From: Sipunculus nudus
Lineage: Eukaryota > Annelida > Sipuncula > Golfingiida > Sipunculidae
Direction: 5' to 3'
Assembly: GCA_026874595.1 (NCBI GenBank)
Contig: JAPPUL010000079.1
Location: 1,171,001 to 1,235,000 of the forward strand
Length of the DNA stretch: 64,000 nt
The position numbers and the translations under genes are program-made. Shown piece by piece: positions 1 through 8,437 of this stretch; the first letter of the stretch is position 1; the number at the start of each line of letters is the position of its first letter. The notes under the pieces are model-generated. The model did no database searches, was not told the DNA's origin, and was given only the letters and a program-made list of their open reading frames with translations.

Positions 1-117
1 CGTTTTGTATGTTGTTGGGGCGACTTGAGTTTTATGGGGTATTGATATTATTTTTCCCATTTGCTTGGGAGAAGGAGAGGAGTGATAATTAATTAGGAAA
101 AGACAGGAGTTATAGAA
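1..117. other. Window edge, non-coding
   Basis: No gene is supported here. The last 25 bases contain an AGGAG that serves as ribosome binding site for the P-II gene starting at 118. Any gene or promoter upstream lies outside the window. Confidence 0.5.
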
Positions 118-465
118 ATGAAGAAACTAGAGGCAATAATAGAGCCTGGGAAATTGGAGGAGGTAAAGGAGGGGTTATCGGAGGTAGGAGTTAGTCGCAT
201 GCATGTAACAGAGATACATGGTTTTGGACGTCAGAAGAGGGAGGAGGAAGTATTTTCAGGACATAAGTACGAAGTAAGTTTCATGAGGAAGCTTAAGCTA
301 ACAATAATAGTGAATGATGATTTTGTAGAACTTGCGATAGAAGCGATATTAAAGAGTGCAAGAACAGGAGTAGAGGGTAAGGTAGGGGATGGTAAGATTT
401 TTGTATATCCGATAGATGATTGTATAAAGATAAGGACAGGAGAGCGAATGGAAAAGGCAGTCTAG
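118..465 (+). CDS. glnB: P-II family nitrogen regulator (GlnB/GlnK-like)
   Basis: A 115-residue protein with the complete P-II signature. The T-loop begins at GFGRQK (residues 35-40), with Gln39, which family knowledge places in 2-oxoglutarate/ATP binding. Tyr51, the residue uridylylated in enteric GlnB, is kept, while position 46 is Phe. The B-loop reads TGVEGKVGDGKIF (83-95), about three residues longer than the usual TGKIGDGKIF. The C-terminus has the standard IRTGE. Such trimers sense ATP/ADP and 2-oxoglutarate and control ammonium transporters, glutamine synthetase or transcription. No amtB, glnA or glnD is adjacent, so the target cannot be told from context. AGGAG lies about 10 bases before the ATG. 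Confidence 0.93.
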   Translation: MKKLEAIIEPGKLEEVKEGLSEVGVSRMHVTEIHGFGRQKREEEVFSGHKYEVSFMRKLKLTIIVNDDFVELAIEAILKSARTGVEGKVGDGKIFVYPIDDCIKIRTGERMEKAV

Positions 466-1733
466 AGGTTTTGGTTATGGATCAAAGAGTTTAAGATAAT
501 GGCATTCAGTTGGTCGATAGCAAGAGAAATGGTTTTTCGTTTGGGATGGGGTGCTATTTTGATACCGATGATGTTGATATATCGTTTAGAAGCTGGCGTT
601 TTAAAATATGTAATATATTGTCTTGGGATAGGGGCAAAAATCTGTCTCCAGCCGTTAAAGTTGATATGAGTTAAAGCAAGTTCAAAGAATCTACCCTTAC
701 CCTCTTCAAAGATCAAAGAAAACTGTTCATAGTTTTTGTAACCTTTAATCCAGATGGAGATATTGTGTTCCCAAAGCAGTTTATATTTTTGATAGAAAGC
801 GATAAGAAGGTACTGTTTATTAAAAGGCTGAAGATTAATGCCTAAGAAGTAGTTATCATTAAATAAAGAGAGCAAATGTTTCAAATTCTTTGTTGGGCCA
901 GGAGTAGTTGGGCCAGGAGTAGAGTGAGAGTCAATAAAAAGCTCTTTTTTAGACGTATTGTTTAAATTGAAAACGAAAGCATTGTTAAAATTGCGATTAA
1001 AAGGCTCAATAAATTGTATGGGGTCAAGGAATTGGTTTTTAAAAGATTTTCTAAAGTTGTACGAGAAAGGTTTTGAGAAAGAGATTTGAATATGTTTGAG
1101 GGAAGAGGTATTAGTTCTAAGGATACGTATTTTAGAAAGAGAGATAGGTTTATTCCAAGAGATGGGATTGGGATTAGCTTTTAGGTTTTTACTTACGAGG
1201 TTAAAAAAGAGTTTATGCCAGATGTTTGGTTTATATTTTTTTAAGGAGATAGAAAAAATAGAAAGTCTGCCATTTGGCATAATAAGGAAAAAAGAAATAG
1301 AGATATAGGGAGTAGAAGTTTTAATCCAAAAGTCTACGGAGCGGGTCGAAGTAGGCAAAGTAGTTTTCTTTTTAGGGATTAAATCGATAAAAGTATCTTT
1401 TTTTGACAAGAAGGAAGCTTTGATATTGAAAGTAAGAGATTTAAAAGGGATAGTCTTATAGTTATTGGAGATGGTACTTTGGTTTATGAAGAAGTTGTGC
1501 GGGGAGTTATTTTGAGAGACTGTATAAAAGGAGTTTATATCTTCAGTGATAAAGTTAGCTTTTAGGAGGGTTTTAGTGTTATAAATGTTCTTATAATAAA
1601 AGGGAGAGAAGAACTTTTTAAGGATTTTCTTATTAAGGAAAGGGATACCGGAGCCAATACGAGAGTCAGCCTGTTGAGACAGAGTGATAATAGAAAAGCA
1701 AGAGATTACTAAATATAAAAATAAAGCATTCAT
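462..1733 (-). CDS. FlaA-like exported protein (spirochaete flagellar outer-layer family)
   Basis: A 423-residue protein with a hydrophobic N-terminal signal peptide (residues 1-19, polar after SQQADS). The C-terminal part (about 305-415) matches the FlaA pattern as I know it: an 'IWIKGYKN' strand, a long beta segment, 'NFNGWRQIFAPIP', then 'IGIKIAPHP' and 'AIDQLNAI'. A weaker related unit is visible at about 130-220 ('VDFWIKTSTPYIS', 'WHKLFFNL', 'IRILRT'), suggesting a duplicated jelly-roll-like fold. FlaA forms the outer sheath of spirochaete periplasmic flagella. A PGPT motif is repeated twice by a 15-bp duplication near residue 275. It is convergent with the P-II gene, overlapping by 4 bases, and no ribosome binding site precedes the ATG. 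Family assignment is by eye and moderately sure. Confidence 0.55.
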   Translation of the reverse strand: MNALFLYLVISCFSIITLSQQADSRIGSGIPFLNKKILKKFFSPFYYKNIYNTKTLLKANFITEDINSFYTVSQNNSPHNFFINQSTISNNYKTIPFKSLTFNIKASFLSKKDTFIDLIPKKKTTLPTSTRSVDFWIKTSTPYISISFFLIMPNGRLSIFSISLKKYKPNIWHKLFFNLVSKNLKANPNPISWNKPISLSKIRILRTNTSSLKHIQISFSKPFSYNFRKSFKNQFLDPIQFIEPFNRNFNNAFVFNLNNTSKKELFIDSHSTPGPTTPGPTKNLKHLLSLFNDNYFLGINLQPFNKQYLLIAFYQKYKLLWEHNISIWIKGYKNYEQFSLIFEEGKGRFFELALTHINFNGWRQIFAPIPRQYITYFKTPASKRYINIIGIKIAPHPKRKTISLAIDQLNAIILNSLIHNQNL

Positions 1734-2053
1734 AAGCGTTTACAATAGTCGTCCTAAATGTATGAAATGAGAAGTGATAAAGTCAAAAAAGGTAAAAATA
1801 GTTAATAAAGGTAAAAATAGTTAATATATGATGTTAAGAATAAATAAATAAATAAAAGAAGTAATAGTTATTATCTTTTGGAAAGAAGGTAGAAAGAAGG
1901 TGGAATAATGAAAAAAAGAGATAGATTATGGTAAAAAGGGAAAAAAATAGAAGAAAATAGAAAAAAGGAATGAAAAAAAGGAGATAGGGGTTTAATGAGA
2001 AAAATAAAGGAGCAAGGAGAAAATAAGTAATGATAAGAAAAGGAGAAAGTAGC
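1734..2053. other. Divergent intergenic region, purine-rich
   Basis: This region separates the minus-strand FlaA-like gene from htrA. It contains a direct repeat of a 17-20 bp unit around 1791-1826 (GGTAAAAATAGTTAATA twice) and a long purine-rich run (about 1870-2029) that creates spurious long open frames on the opposite strand. I see no convincing promoter or RNA gene. Confidence 0.4.
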
Positions 2054-3604
2054 ATGAAAAAAGGTATAATAAATAGGCTTAAGGGAGGCTGGTATATAGC
2101 GGTCTTGTTTATGTTTTTGGGAGTAGGAGGATATTTAGTTGTAACGGAAGGAAAGATATATAGCAACCCGACGGAGAAACAAAAAGCCGTTAAAGAGATA
2201 AAAGAGAGCAAAGAAAATAAACGGGTTCAAAGAGATAGGCAAGCCTTACAAACAGCCTTATCTGTCCAAAGAGCGATAAGGAATGTAGCAAAGTCAGTAA
2301 CACCATCTGTTGTAAATATAAGGACAGAGAAAACGGTACGCCAAGATAGATTACAACCGAATCCTTTTTTTGATTTTTTCAGAGACTATTTTAGAGATTA
2401 CAATGGAGGTCCCAAGAAGCTTAGATCACTGGGTTCAGGATTTGTATTAAGCCAAGAGGGCTACATAGTAACAAATAATCATGTAATAAACGACGCTGAT
2501 GAGATAACAATAGTCTTTCCTGATGAGAAGGAATATAAGGGGAAGGTAGTGGGAATAGATAAGAGGACAGACATAGCGGTTATAAAGATAAATCCAAAGA
2601 GCAGACATAATATACCAGTAACGCCATTAGGTAATTCAGATAAGGTAGACATAGGAGACTTTGCAATAGCGATAGGAAATCCATTTGGATTAAAGGGAAC
2701 ATTTACATTAGGCGTAATAAGTGCACGAGGACGAGATAACATAGATCAAGATGCAGGATTAAAAAATTATATACAAACAGATGCCTCAATAAACCAGGGA
2801 AATAGTGGGGGCCCGTTATTGAATATAGAAGGGCAGGCGATAGGAATGAATACAAGTATTTATTCTACTACTGGTGGCTCTGTAGGGATAGGTTTTGCAA
2901 TACCAATAAATATAGTGAAGAACATAGTGGTACATTTGATTGAAAAGGGCTCTATATCGCGAGGTTTTTTAGGAGTGGGTATAAGCTCGATACCGGATGA
3001 TGTTGCAAAACATTTTGGTATAGATAAGAGGACAGGGATATTCATACAGCAAGTAGAGGATGGGGGTCCGGCAAGTAAGGGTGGAATAAAGGCAGGAGAT
3101 ATAATACTTAAATTAAATGGACAAAAGATCACATCAACGAGCAAATTACAAAGGCTAGTAAGTTCTTATCCTGAGGGAACACGGGTAGCACTTGATATAT
3201 TGAGGAATGGGAAACAGCAGAAGAAGTATGTAACATTGGGCTCAATGGGTTCACGGGATGCTATTGCACGAGGTGGAGACGGGAGGAGGCCAAGCGGAAA
3301 AAGTAAGGGAGAGAAAGGCAAAGCTTTTTTAGGGATTACGGTAGGGAGCGTTGAGGATAATTATAAATATTTTAGATTGAATAGAGAGACAAAGGGGGTC
3401 GTTATTTTGGGAGTAGAAGAGAGTTCAGAAGCATACAAGAGTGGGCTTCGAGTAGGTGATGTTATAAAGAGTATAAATTTTAATGAGATTAAGACAGTAA
3501 AGGATTTTTGGGGTTTTGTGGGCAGGAGAAGCAAGGGAGTAAAATCCTTTCTTGTAAATGTAATGCGCGGAGGAAGGAGTAGTTTTGTTGTGGTTAAGAG
3601 GTAG
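2054..3604 (+). CDS. htrA: HtrA/DegP family periplasmic serine protease
   Basis: Trypsin-like protease with two PDZ domains, anchored by an N-terminal membrane segment. Numbering from an upstream in-frame ATG at 2030, the catalytic triad is His151 (TNNHV), Asp181 (RTDIAV) and Ser259 (GNSGGPL). PDZ1 covers about 310-400 and PDZ2 about 430-520; the GLGF-like carboxylate loops read FLGV and FLGI. HtrA proteins degrade or refold misfolded envelope proteins. I prefer the ATG at 2054 because AGGAG sits 8 bases before it; the ATG at 2030 has AGGAG 10 bases before and adds eight residues. A Lys/Glu-rich linker follows the membrane helix. Confidence 0.95.
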   Translation: MKKGIINRLKGGWYIAVLFMFLGVGGYLVVTEGKIYSNPTEKQKAVKEIKESKENKRVQRDRQALQTALSVQRAIRNVAKSVTPSVVNIRTEKTVRQDRLQPNPFFDFFRDYFRDYNGGPKKLRSLGSGFVLSQEGYIVTNNHVINDADEITIVFPDEKEYKGKVVGIDKRTDIAVIKINPKSRHNIPVTPLGNSDKVDIGDFAIAIGNPFGLKGTFTLGVISARGRDNIDQDAGLKNYIQTDASINQGNSGGPLLNIEGQAIGMNTSIYSTTGGSVGIGFAIPINIVKNIVVHLIEKGSISRGFLGVGISSIPDDVAKHFGIDKRTGIFIQQVEDGGPASKGGIKAGDIILKLNGQKITSTSKLQRLVSSYPEGTRVALDILRNGKQQKKYVTLGSMGSRDAIARGGDGRRPSGKSKGEKGKAFLGITVGSVEDNYKYFRLNRETKGVVILGVEESSEAYKSGLRVGDVIKSINFNEIKTVKDFWGFVGRRSKGVKSFLVNVMRGGRSSFVVVKR

Positions 3605-3650
3605 ATTATAGGATGATTATAAGATAAGGTATTTGGGTAATAAATTTGTC

Positions 3651-3679
3651 TTGACATAAAAGTAAAATATGGTTAGATT
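3651..3679 (+). promoter_or_regulatory. Sigma-70-type promoter for tRNA-Val
   Basis: TTGACA at 3651-3656, then a 17-bp spacer, then TAGATT (4/6 to TATAAT) at 3674-3679. It ends 39 bp before the first tRNA base and is the obvious promoter for the tRNA and perhaps the two small genes after it. Confidence 0.7.
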
Positions 3680-3718
3680 ACTTTTTACTGTTATATATGG
3701 ATGACGTAGGGAGAAAAA

Positions 3719-3791
3719 GGGAGCTTAGCTCAGCTGGGAGAGCACCTGTTTTACACGCAGGGGGTCAGAGGTTCGAGCCCTCTAGCTCCCA
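3719..3791 (+). tRNA. tRNA-Val (anticodon UAC)
   Basis: A 73-base cloverleaf. The acceptor stem is GGGAGCT/AGCTCCC, the D stem GCTC/GAGC, and the anticodon stem CCTGT/GCAGG (one G-U pair) encloses loop TTTACAC, so the anticodon is TAC. The T stem is AGAGG/CCTCT around TTCGAGC. The discriminator base is A, and the 3' CCA is not encoded (the DNA reads AAAA), so it must be added after transcription. A good promoter lies directly upstream. Confidence 0.96.
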
Positions 3792-3842
3792 AAATGATAG
3801 AAGACAATAAAGCTAAACAAAAGTATAAGTCAAGCAAAAGTA

Positions 3843-4124
3843 ATGTCGCCAAAATCTGAAGAAGAGAGTAACTTTAACAAGATATGGGATTTAGTGGAAA
3901 AGACAGGGATATGGGATGGGCTCATACGGGGAATAAGGTTCACACCGGAGGAGCTTGATAAACGCAGTCAAGGAGCAGCAGAGATCTTATCAGAACAATC
4001 GAAGATAATATTGAGCATGAGATTAAACGAGATACCTGAGGATATAAAACAGAGCGTAGATAGTATAAAGAAATATATAAGGCATAAAAGATACTTAGAG
4101 GGACTTGAGATAAAAGGAGAGTAG
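3843..4124 (+). CDS. Small hypothetical protein (93 aa)
   Basis: A charged, helical 93-residue protein without signal peptide or membrane segment. It starts 51 bp after the tRNA and is followed 13 bp later by another small gene on the same strand, so tRNA and both genes may share the promoter at 3651. Codon use (AGA, ATA, GAG rich) matches neighbouring plus-strand genes, which supports coding. The ATG has no strong Shine-Dalgarno sequence. I do not recognise the family; a phage-integration origin near the tRNA is conceivable but no integrase or duplicated tRNA end is visible. Confidence 0.6.
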   Translation: MSPKSEEESNFNKIWDLVEKTGIWDGLIRGIRFTPEELDKRSQGAAEILSEQSKIILSMRLNEIPEDIKQSVDSIKKYIRHKRYLEGLEIKGE

Positions 4125-4137
4125 GGGGAGATAAGCG

Positions 4138-4527
4138 ATGTCGGAGAGCTGGTTTTTCGAGAAGAGAATAAAGGATATAATAAAGGAAGGGATAGAGGAG
4201 GTAGAACTTGAGGGACGCTTAATTGGGACAGGGGTATTGAACTTTGGAGTATCTGGAGATAGATGTCACGGGAAAGTAACCTTACAAAGGACAAAGGTAG
4301 TGCCTGAGGGAGCAAAGCGTGCTATAGTATATTTAGGGTCATATAGGTATAGATTTGGGAAAGGGAGTCAAACAGAATCAAAGGTGGGCGAGATATTGTT
4401 AGATTATGGAATAAATAGTTTTCGAGAGAACAAGTTACAAGCGGGACTTGATTTTGCGTTAAAAGATAAGCATGGAGATAAATCATTTAAAGCCAAAGTA
4501 GAACTTCTGGTACTGTATTTCAGTTAA
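4138..4527 (+). CDS. Small hypothetical protein (129 aa)
   Basis: A 129-residue soluble protein, helical at the N-terminus and beta-rich after residue 25, with alternating hydrophobic strands such as 'GTGVLNFGV', 'GKVTLQR', 'AIVYLGSYRYRFG' and 'KAKVELLVLYF'. GGGGGAG lies 7-13 bases before the ATG, a strong ribosome binding site. It probably forms one operon with the preceding 93-residue gene (13-bp gap). I do not recognise the family and assign no function. Confidence 0.65.
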   Translation: MSESWFFEKRIKDIIKEGIEEVELEGRLIGTGVLNFGVSGDRCHGKVTLQRTKVVPEGAKRAIVYLGSYRYRFGKGSQTESKVGEILLDYGINSFRENKLQAGLDFALKDKHGDKSFKAKVELLVLYFS

Positions 4528-4574
4528 AATCTTTTCTAAACTGAAGTTATAAAGCAAACAATCTTATTAATATG

Positions 4575-5567
4575 TTATAAACTATTATCCTGAGAAAAGA
4601 GATATTCTATTTCAGATACGGCAATATCAGTAGCATCAAACTCTTGTAAAAGAGTGATAGCTTTATATAAATCGCTATCCTTAACAACTAATGTAATATT
4701 TATAACAGAAGCATTATTAGAAGATAGAGATAAAGACTTGGCAATATTAAAGGTTTTAACATGTATGTTTTTGTTTATAAGTTGCTTTTGAAAATTCTTT
4801 TCAAAAGAGGTTGAATTATGAAAGAGAATATTGGTCATAATGCGCTTATGAATTTTAGCTTTCTGATGACTTATAATTTTGTCAATAAACTCTTTAATAA
4901 TGGGGTGGTTGTGAAGGGAGTGTTTGGATAAGTTAGAGGAGATAAGACAAGCAGCAGAATTGAAAATGGTGCCATCCTTTAGAGTTTTGAGGTGATTTTC
5001 TTTTAAAGTGTTCCCAGTACTAGTTAAGTCGACGATAATATCGGCAAGATCTGTTTTTGGAGCAATCTCCAGTACTCCAGAAGCGCTAACGAGATTATAA
5101 TAATAGATTTGATTACGATATAAAAAATCTTTAGTAAGGTTTAAGAATTTAGTAGCTATTCTAATAGGACTAACCTTTTTAAGGAAACGTTGCTTAGCAA
5201 GGTATGCAAGGTCAAACACAGACTGTACATGTATCCAGCTATAAGGGACAGCAACGACAAGATCAGCGGTACCGAAGCCAAGATTATGAATTAAAATGTT
5301 CTCAGAGGGAAAAGTGTGTTCTCTAACGATGTCCCGACCAGTGATACCGATATCAGCAATACCCGAGAAGACCTTTTCGGGAATATCCTCAGCCCGCTGA
5401 AAGATGATATTAATGTTGTAATTTTTGATAAAGCCTTCATACTGGCGATTATTTGCACGATGGACGTAAAAGCCACATTCTTTGAGGAAATAGATAGTCT
5501 GGTCACAGAGGATACCTTTACTGGGCAAAATGATAGTGATAAAGTTCTTGGAGTTCTTATTAGCCAT
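4575..5567 (-). CDS. hisG: ATP phosphoribosyltransferase HisG, long form
   Basis: Catalyses the first step of histidine biosynthesis, joining ATP and PRPP. The catalytic region covers residues 8-235; the PRPP-binding loop is IIVDLTSTGNTLKEN (177-191), and ADIGITGRD (71-79) is also typical. A C-terminal ACT-like regulatory domain follows (about 240-327), ending with 'LLQEFDATDIAVSEIEYL', which aligns with the HisG_C ending of long HisG proteins. The chosen ATG at 5567 has GGAG 10 bases upstream inside the end of hisZ; a GTG at 5576 is the alternative. It is translated right after hisZ. Long HisG normally works without HisZ, so the pairing is odd. Confidence 0.9.
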   Translation of the reverse strand: MANKNSKNFITIILPSKGILCDQTIYFLKECGFYVHRANNRQYEGFIKNYNINIIFQRAEDIPEKVFSGIADIGITGRDIVREHTFPSENILIHNLGFGTADLVVAVPYSWIHVQSVFDLAYLAKQRFLKKVSPIRIATKFLNLTKDFLYRNQIYYYNLVSASGVLEIAPKTDLADIIVDLTSTGNTLKENHLKTLKDGTIFNSAACLISSNLSKHSLHNHPIIKEFIDKIISHQKAKIHKRIMTNILFHNSTSFEKNFQKQLINKNIHVKTFNIAKSLSLSSNNASVINITLVVKDSDLYKAITLLQEFDATDIAVSEIEYLFSQDNSL

Positions 5568-5572
5568 AAATC

Positions 5573-7102
5573 TCACACTCCATTAGAAATTGAAACATTA
5601 AATAAGCTACAAACTTCAGAATAAATAGAAACAGAAGACAGAAGAGGTTTAGTAAAGAAGAAGTCGGAGTTATTTTTGTTTACAAAGACTTTGGTATAGT
5701 TTTTCATATGGATATGAGAACGAAAAGCAAGAGTAGGAATATTATTGCTATCAAAAACTAGAAAACAAGAAGAGTCCTGCTGAATAAGATGCCCAAGTAG
5801 CTTCCACCCGTCGTAGTTGTTATCTACAATAGAGATAATAATGCGTAAACGAAAGTTAAGTCTAAGGGATGAGAAGATGTGGTGTAGGTCAGGAGAGTAG
5901 AGCTTATTGGGAATAAATACATATAAAGTTTTATCATGAAGTATGGAGTTAGGAGTTGAAGGCAGTAAATGCTTAATAGATGTAAGTTTAAACAAGTTAT
6001 CTAAATTGAAAGAGAAGCCAAAAGAGGGGATGAGTTTTTTATGAAAAGGGATAAAATAAGCGCCGCCACTACAAACGGGAGAGTTATTAGCCTCGAGATT
6101 AAAGATGATGCCGTCATAATAGTTAAGAGAGTGTAGGAAAGAGAAGTCAATAATGATCTTATTTTTGGGGACACCGAAATTGACAAGGCAGTTGACAGAG
6201 TCTCTAATATGGGTAATAAATTTAACAGGTATTTTAAAATCTTTAAGAAGCTTGTTAGCATCCTTTAAAATGCTAGTCGAACCAGAGAGTTTAAAAATGG
6301 CATTAACAAACTTAATAAGCTTGTTCAAATCGGTAGAAAGGTTTCTGACACTTAGCTTAGAGAGGAATCCATCGATTATTTCGGATTTAATGATATTGTT
6401 ATGAGAAGAGAAATTGGGGTCAATAAGATGGAGTAAAGAATCAAGCAAAGCGGCTAATTCATCATGATCTAGTTTCTGAATGATGGAAGAGATTTTGGGA
6501 TGAATGTTTGCGACATTGTTGTGAGTGAGGAGTAGATTTTGCAAAAGCTTTGCATCGGAGCCAAACTGCTTAATATTAAAGAGGAGAGAATCTTTAATGA
6601 GGTCGTCGAAAGGCATAGAGTTAACGATATAATTTAAGATAGAGATATTGTTAATGCGAATTTTAAAGTCGAGATCAAAGGACATCTTAGAAGCATGCCA
6701 AGCCATAAAGATGGATTCACAAAGGTGGAAGGTGGTAGGATTTATGACCTCAGTTCCGAGTTGAGTGTAGGAGTAGATATTATCTTTGGAGAAGGTGTGT
6801 AATTTTTTAAAGACGGGCCCGTGGTAGTAGAACTTGTAAGGGATAGGGGAATTATGGTCTATTAGGTTACTAATGATGTTTTTATTATTGACGACGTAGT
6901 CAATGACGAGGCTAGTCATATCAGGGCGTAAAGAGAGAGGGGTATTGTCTTGATTTTTGAAAGACATAAGGTCTGGGGAGGAGTTATGACTTAAATACTT
7001 TATAAAAGTAGAGGTATGAGCAAGCATAGGGAGGTGTAAATCTTGGAAGCCGAAAGCTTTAAAGAAGGAAAAGAAGTGATTACTAAAAGAGTCATAATCC
7101 AT
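5573..7102 (-). CDS. hisZ: HisZ-like ATP phosphoribosyltransferase regulatory subunit
   Basis: A class II aminoacyl-tRNA-synthetase-like protein, about 509 residues from the ATG at 7102. Residues 58-63 read LRPDMT, as in HisZ (HisRS usually has LRPEGT). 'YYHGPVFKK' (92-100) and 'QLGTEVI' (114-120) correspond to motif 2, and 'YDGIIFNLEANNSPVCSGGAY' replaces the HisRS GGRYD region. A C-terminal anticodon-domain-like part seems to remain, making it longer than many HisZ. HisZ binds and activates short-form HisG. The open frame extends upstream to 7294, but that part is translated repeat DNA and is probably not protein. hisG follows immediately. No ribosome binding site is visible. Confidence 0.75.
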   Translation of the reverse strand: MDYDSFSNHFFSFFKAFGFQDLHLPMLAHTSTFIKYLSHNSSPDLMSFKNQDNTPLSLRPDMTSLVIDYVVNNKNIISNLIDHNSPIPYKFYYHGPVFKKLHTFSKDNIYSYTQLGTEVINPTTFHLCESIFMAWHASKMSFDLDFKIRINNISILNYIVNSMPFDDLIKDSLLFNIKQFGSDAKLLQNLLLTHNNVANIHPKISSIIQKLDHDELAALLDSLLHLIDPNFSSHNNIIKSEIIDGFLSKLSVRNLSTDLNKLIKFVNAIFKLSGSTSILKDANKLLKDFKIPVKFITHIRDSVNCLVNFGVPKNKIIIDFSFLHSLNYYDGIIFNLEANNSPVCSGGAYFIPFHKKLIPSFGFSFNLDNLFKLTSIKHLLPSTPNSILHDKTLYVFIPNKLYSPDLHHIFSSLRLNFRLRIIISIVDNNYDGWKLLGHLIQQDSSCFLVFDSNNIPTLAFRSHIHMKNYTKVFVNKNNSDFFFTKPLLSSVSIYSEVCSLFNVSISNGV

Positions 7103-7210
7103 AGAACGAGCCCGGAAGAAAATAAGAAATGGAATAAAAAGAACTAGATATAAGAATATACAAAGTGAGAATAAAAAGATTACAGAAAAAGGAGAGAAAA
7201 ATGAGAAAAA

Positions 7211-7301
7211 AGGCAATAAAAAGAGGCAATAAAAAGAGGCAATAAAAAGAGGCAATAAAAAAAGGCAATAAAAAAAGGCAATAAAAAAAGGCAATAAAAA
7301 G
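7211..7301 (+). repeat. Seven tandem 13-bp repeats
   Basis: Seven consecutive copies of AGGCAATAAAAAG (the last base is A in three copies). The array lies about 110 bp upstream of the hisZ start and about 170 bp before the transketolase gene on the other strand, in a divergent spacer. A 13-bp period would shift reading frame with each gain or loss, so it is probably non-coding. Confidence 0.95.
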
Positions 7302-7471
7302 AGATGAGAGGAAATAAAAGTCTAAAAAGAGATAAAAAGGGCAATAAAATAAGCGAGACTAGAAAAGAATATTAATTATATTTTGGAGTTAAGGAAGGAT
7401 AGGAGGAAGAATAGGAAGAGGGTAGAAAAGAGAGGAGATAAAAAAAGGAAAAGAAAAAGGCGGAATAAAAG

Positions 7472-8326
7472 GTGCTAGAAAAAGGAATAGAAGCCTCTTA
7501 TGAAGAAGAGGTAGACGAGTTAAAAAAGATATCCCAAGAGATACGAGTATTGATATTGGATATGCTAACAAAAGCGGGGTCTGGTCATCCTGGAGGTTCA
7601 CTATCGCTAGTTGAGCTACTGGTGGTACTGTTTATTAAGGTATTAAAGCGGACGAAAGCCAACGCAAATACAAAAGAACGTGATAGGTTTGTGTTGTCGA
7701 AGGGGCATGGAGTACCGGTGGTATATGCCTTATTGAGCTATTTAGGGATAATAGAAAAAGAAACATTATGGACTTTACGGGAGGTTGGATCGTGTTTGCA
7801 AGGGCATCCTGATGTAGAACGTCTTCCATATGTGGAGGCGTCAACGGGGTCCTTGGGACAAGGGTTATCGATAGCGCAAGGGATGGCCTTAGGGAGCAAA
7901 TTAGATAGGAAAGGGAAGCGAGTATATTGCGTAATAGGGGATGGGGAGATACAAGAGGGACAGATCTGGGAGGCGTTGATGTCAGCGCCGAAGTTCAAGT
8001 TAGATAATTTGTGTGTGATATTAGATTATAACAAGGCCCAATTGGATGGGGAGGTTGATGAAGTAATGGATATAGAGCCAGTGGTAGATAAGCTTAAGGC
8101 ATTTAATTGGGCAGTACACGAGCTAGATGGACATGATTATAAGAGTATATTAGAAGGATATAAAAAAGCGGAGGAGACAAAGGGGCGACCGATATTTCTA
8201 GTAGCACACACAATAAAGGGGAAGGGAATAGATTTTATGGAAGGAGATAATAAGTGGCACGGGGCGGCTCCGAGCGAAGAAGAGAATGAATTAGCAAAGG
8301 CTTTTGTTATGGGGGCAGGTGGGTGA
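7472..8326 (+). CDS. Transketolase, N-terminal (ThDP-binding) subunit
   Basis: The N-terminal half of a split transketolase (284 residues), which binds thiamine diphosphate and transfers two-carbon units in the non-oxidative pentose phosphate pathway. Visible motifs are SGHPGGSLS (37-45), KGHG (77-80), GSLGQGLSIA (126-135) and the ThDP-binding GDGEIQEG (156-163). The start is GTG at 7472, with a purine-rich GGCGGA about 10 bases upstream. The partner subunit begins 111 bp downstream; split two-gene transketolases are well known in bacteria and archaea. The coding strand is very G-rich. Confidence 0.92.
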   Translation: MLEKGIEASYEEEVDELKKISQEIRVLILDMLTKAGSGHPGGSLSLVELLVVLFIKVLKRTKANANTKERDRFVLSKGHGVPVVYALLSYLGIIEKETLWTLREVGSCLQGHPDVERLPYVEASTGSLGQGLSIAQGMALGSKLDRKGKRVYCVIGDGEIQEGQIWEALMSAPKFKLDNLCVILDYNKAQLDGEVDEVMDIEPVVDKLKAFNWAVHELDGHDYKSILEGYKKAEETKGRPIFLVAHTIKGKGIDFMEGDNKWHGAAPSEEENELAKAFVMGAGG

Positions 8327-8437
8327 GGGAGGGGGAGAGGAGAAAAGCGTAAAGTTTTAATGGTTTAATGGACAGCCTTAAGAGAGTTAAGAGTAAGGAA
8401 TAGAGCTGGTGGGAATAAAAATAAGAAAATAGATAAT

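Noticed and set aside
1834-2211. Minus-strand frame of 125 codons overlapping the htrA start
   Set aside because: It is a Phe/Leu/Tyr-rich shadow of purine-rich DNA and overlaps a certain gene.
3719-4527. Integrated mobile element at tRNA-Val
   Set aside because: No integrase, no duplicated tRNA 3' end and no change in composition.
7103-7294. N-terminal 64-residue extension of HisZ
   Set aside because: It translates the 13-bp repeat array and has no homology; the conserved protein starts at 7102.
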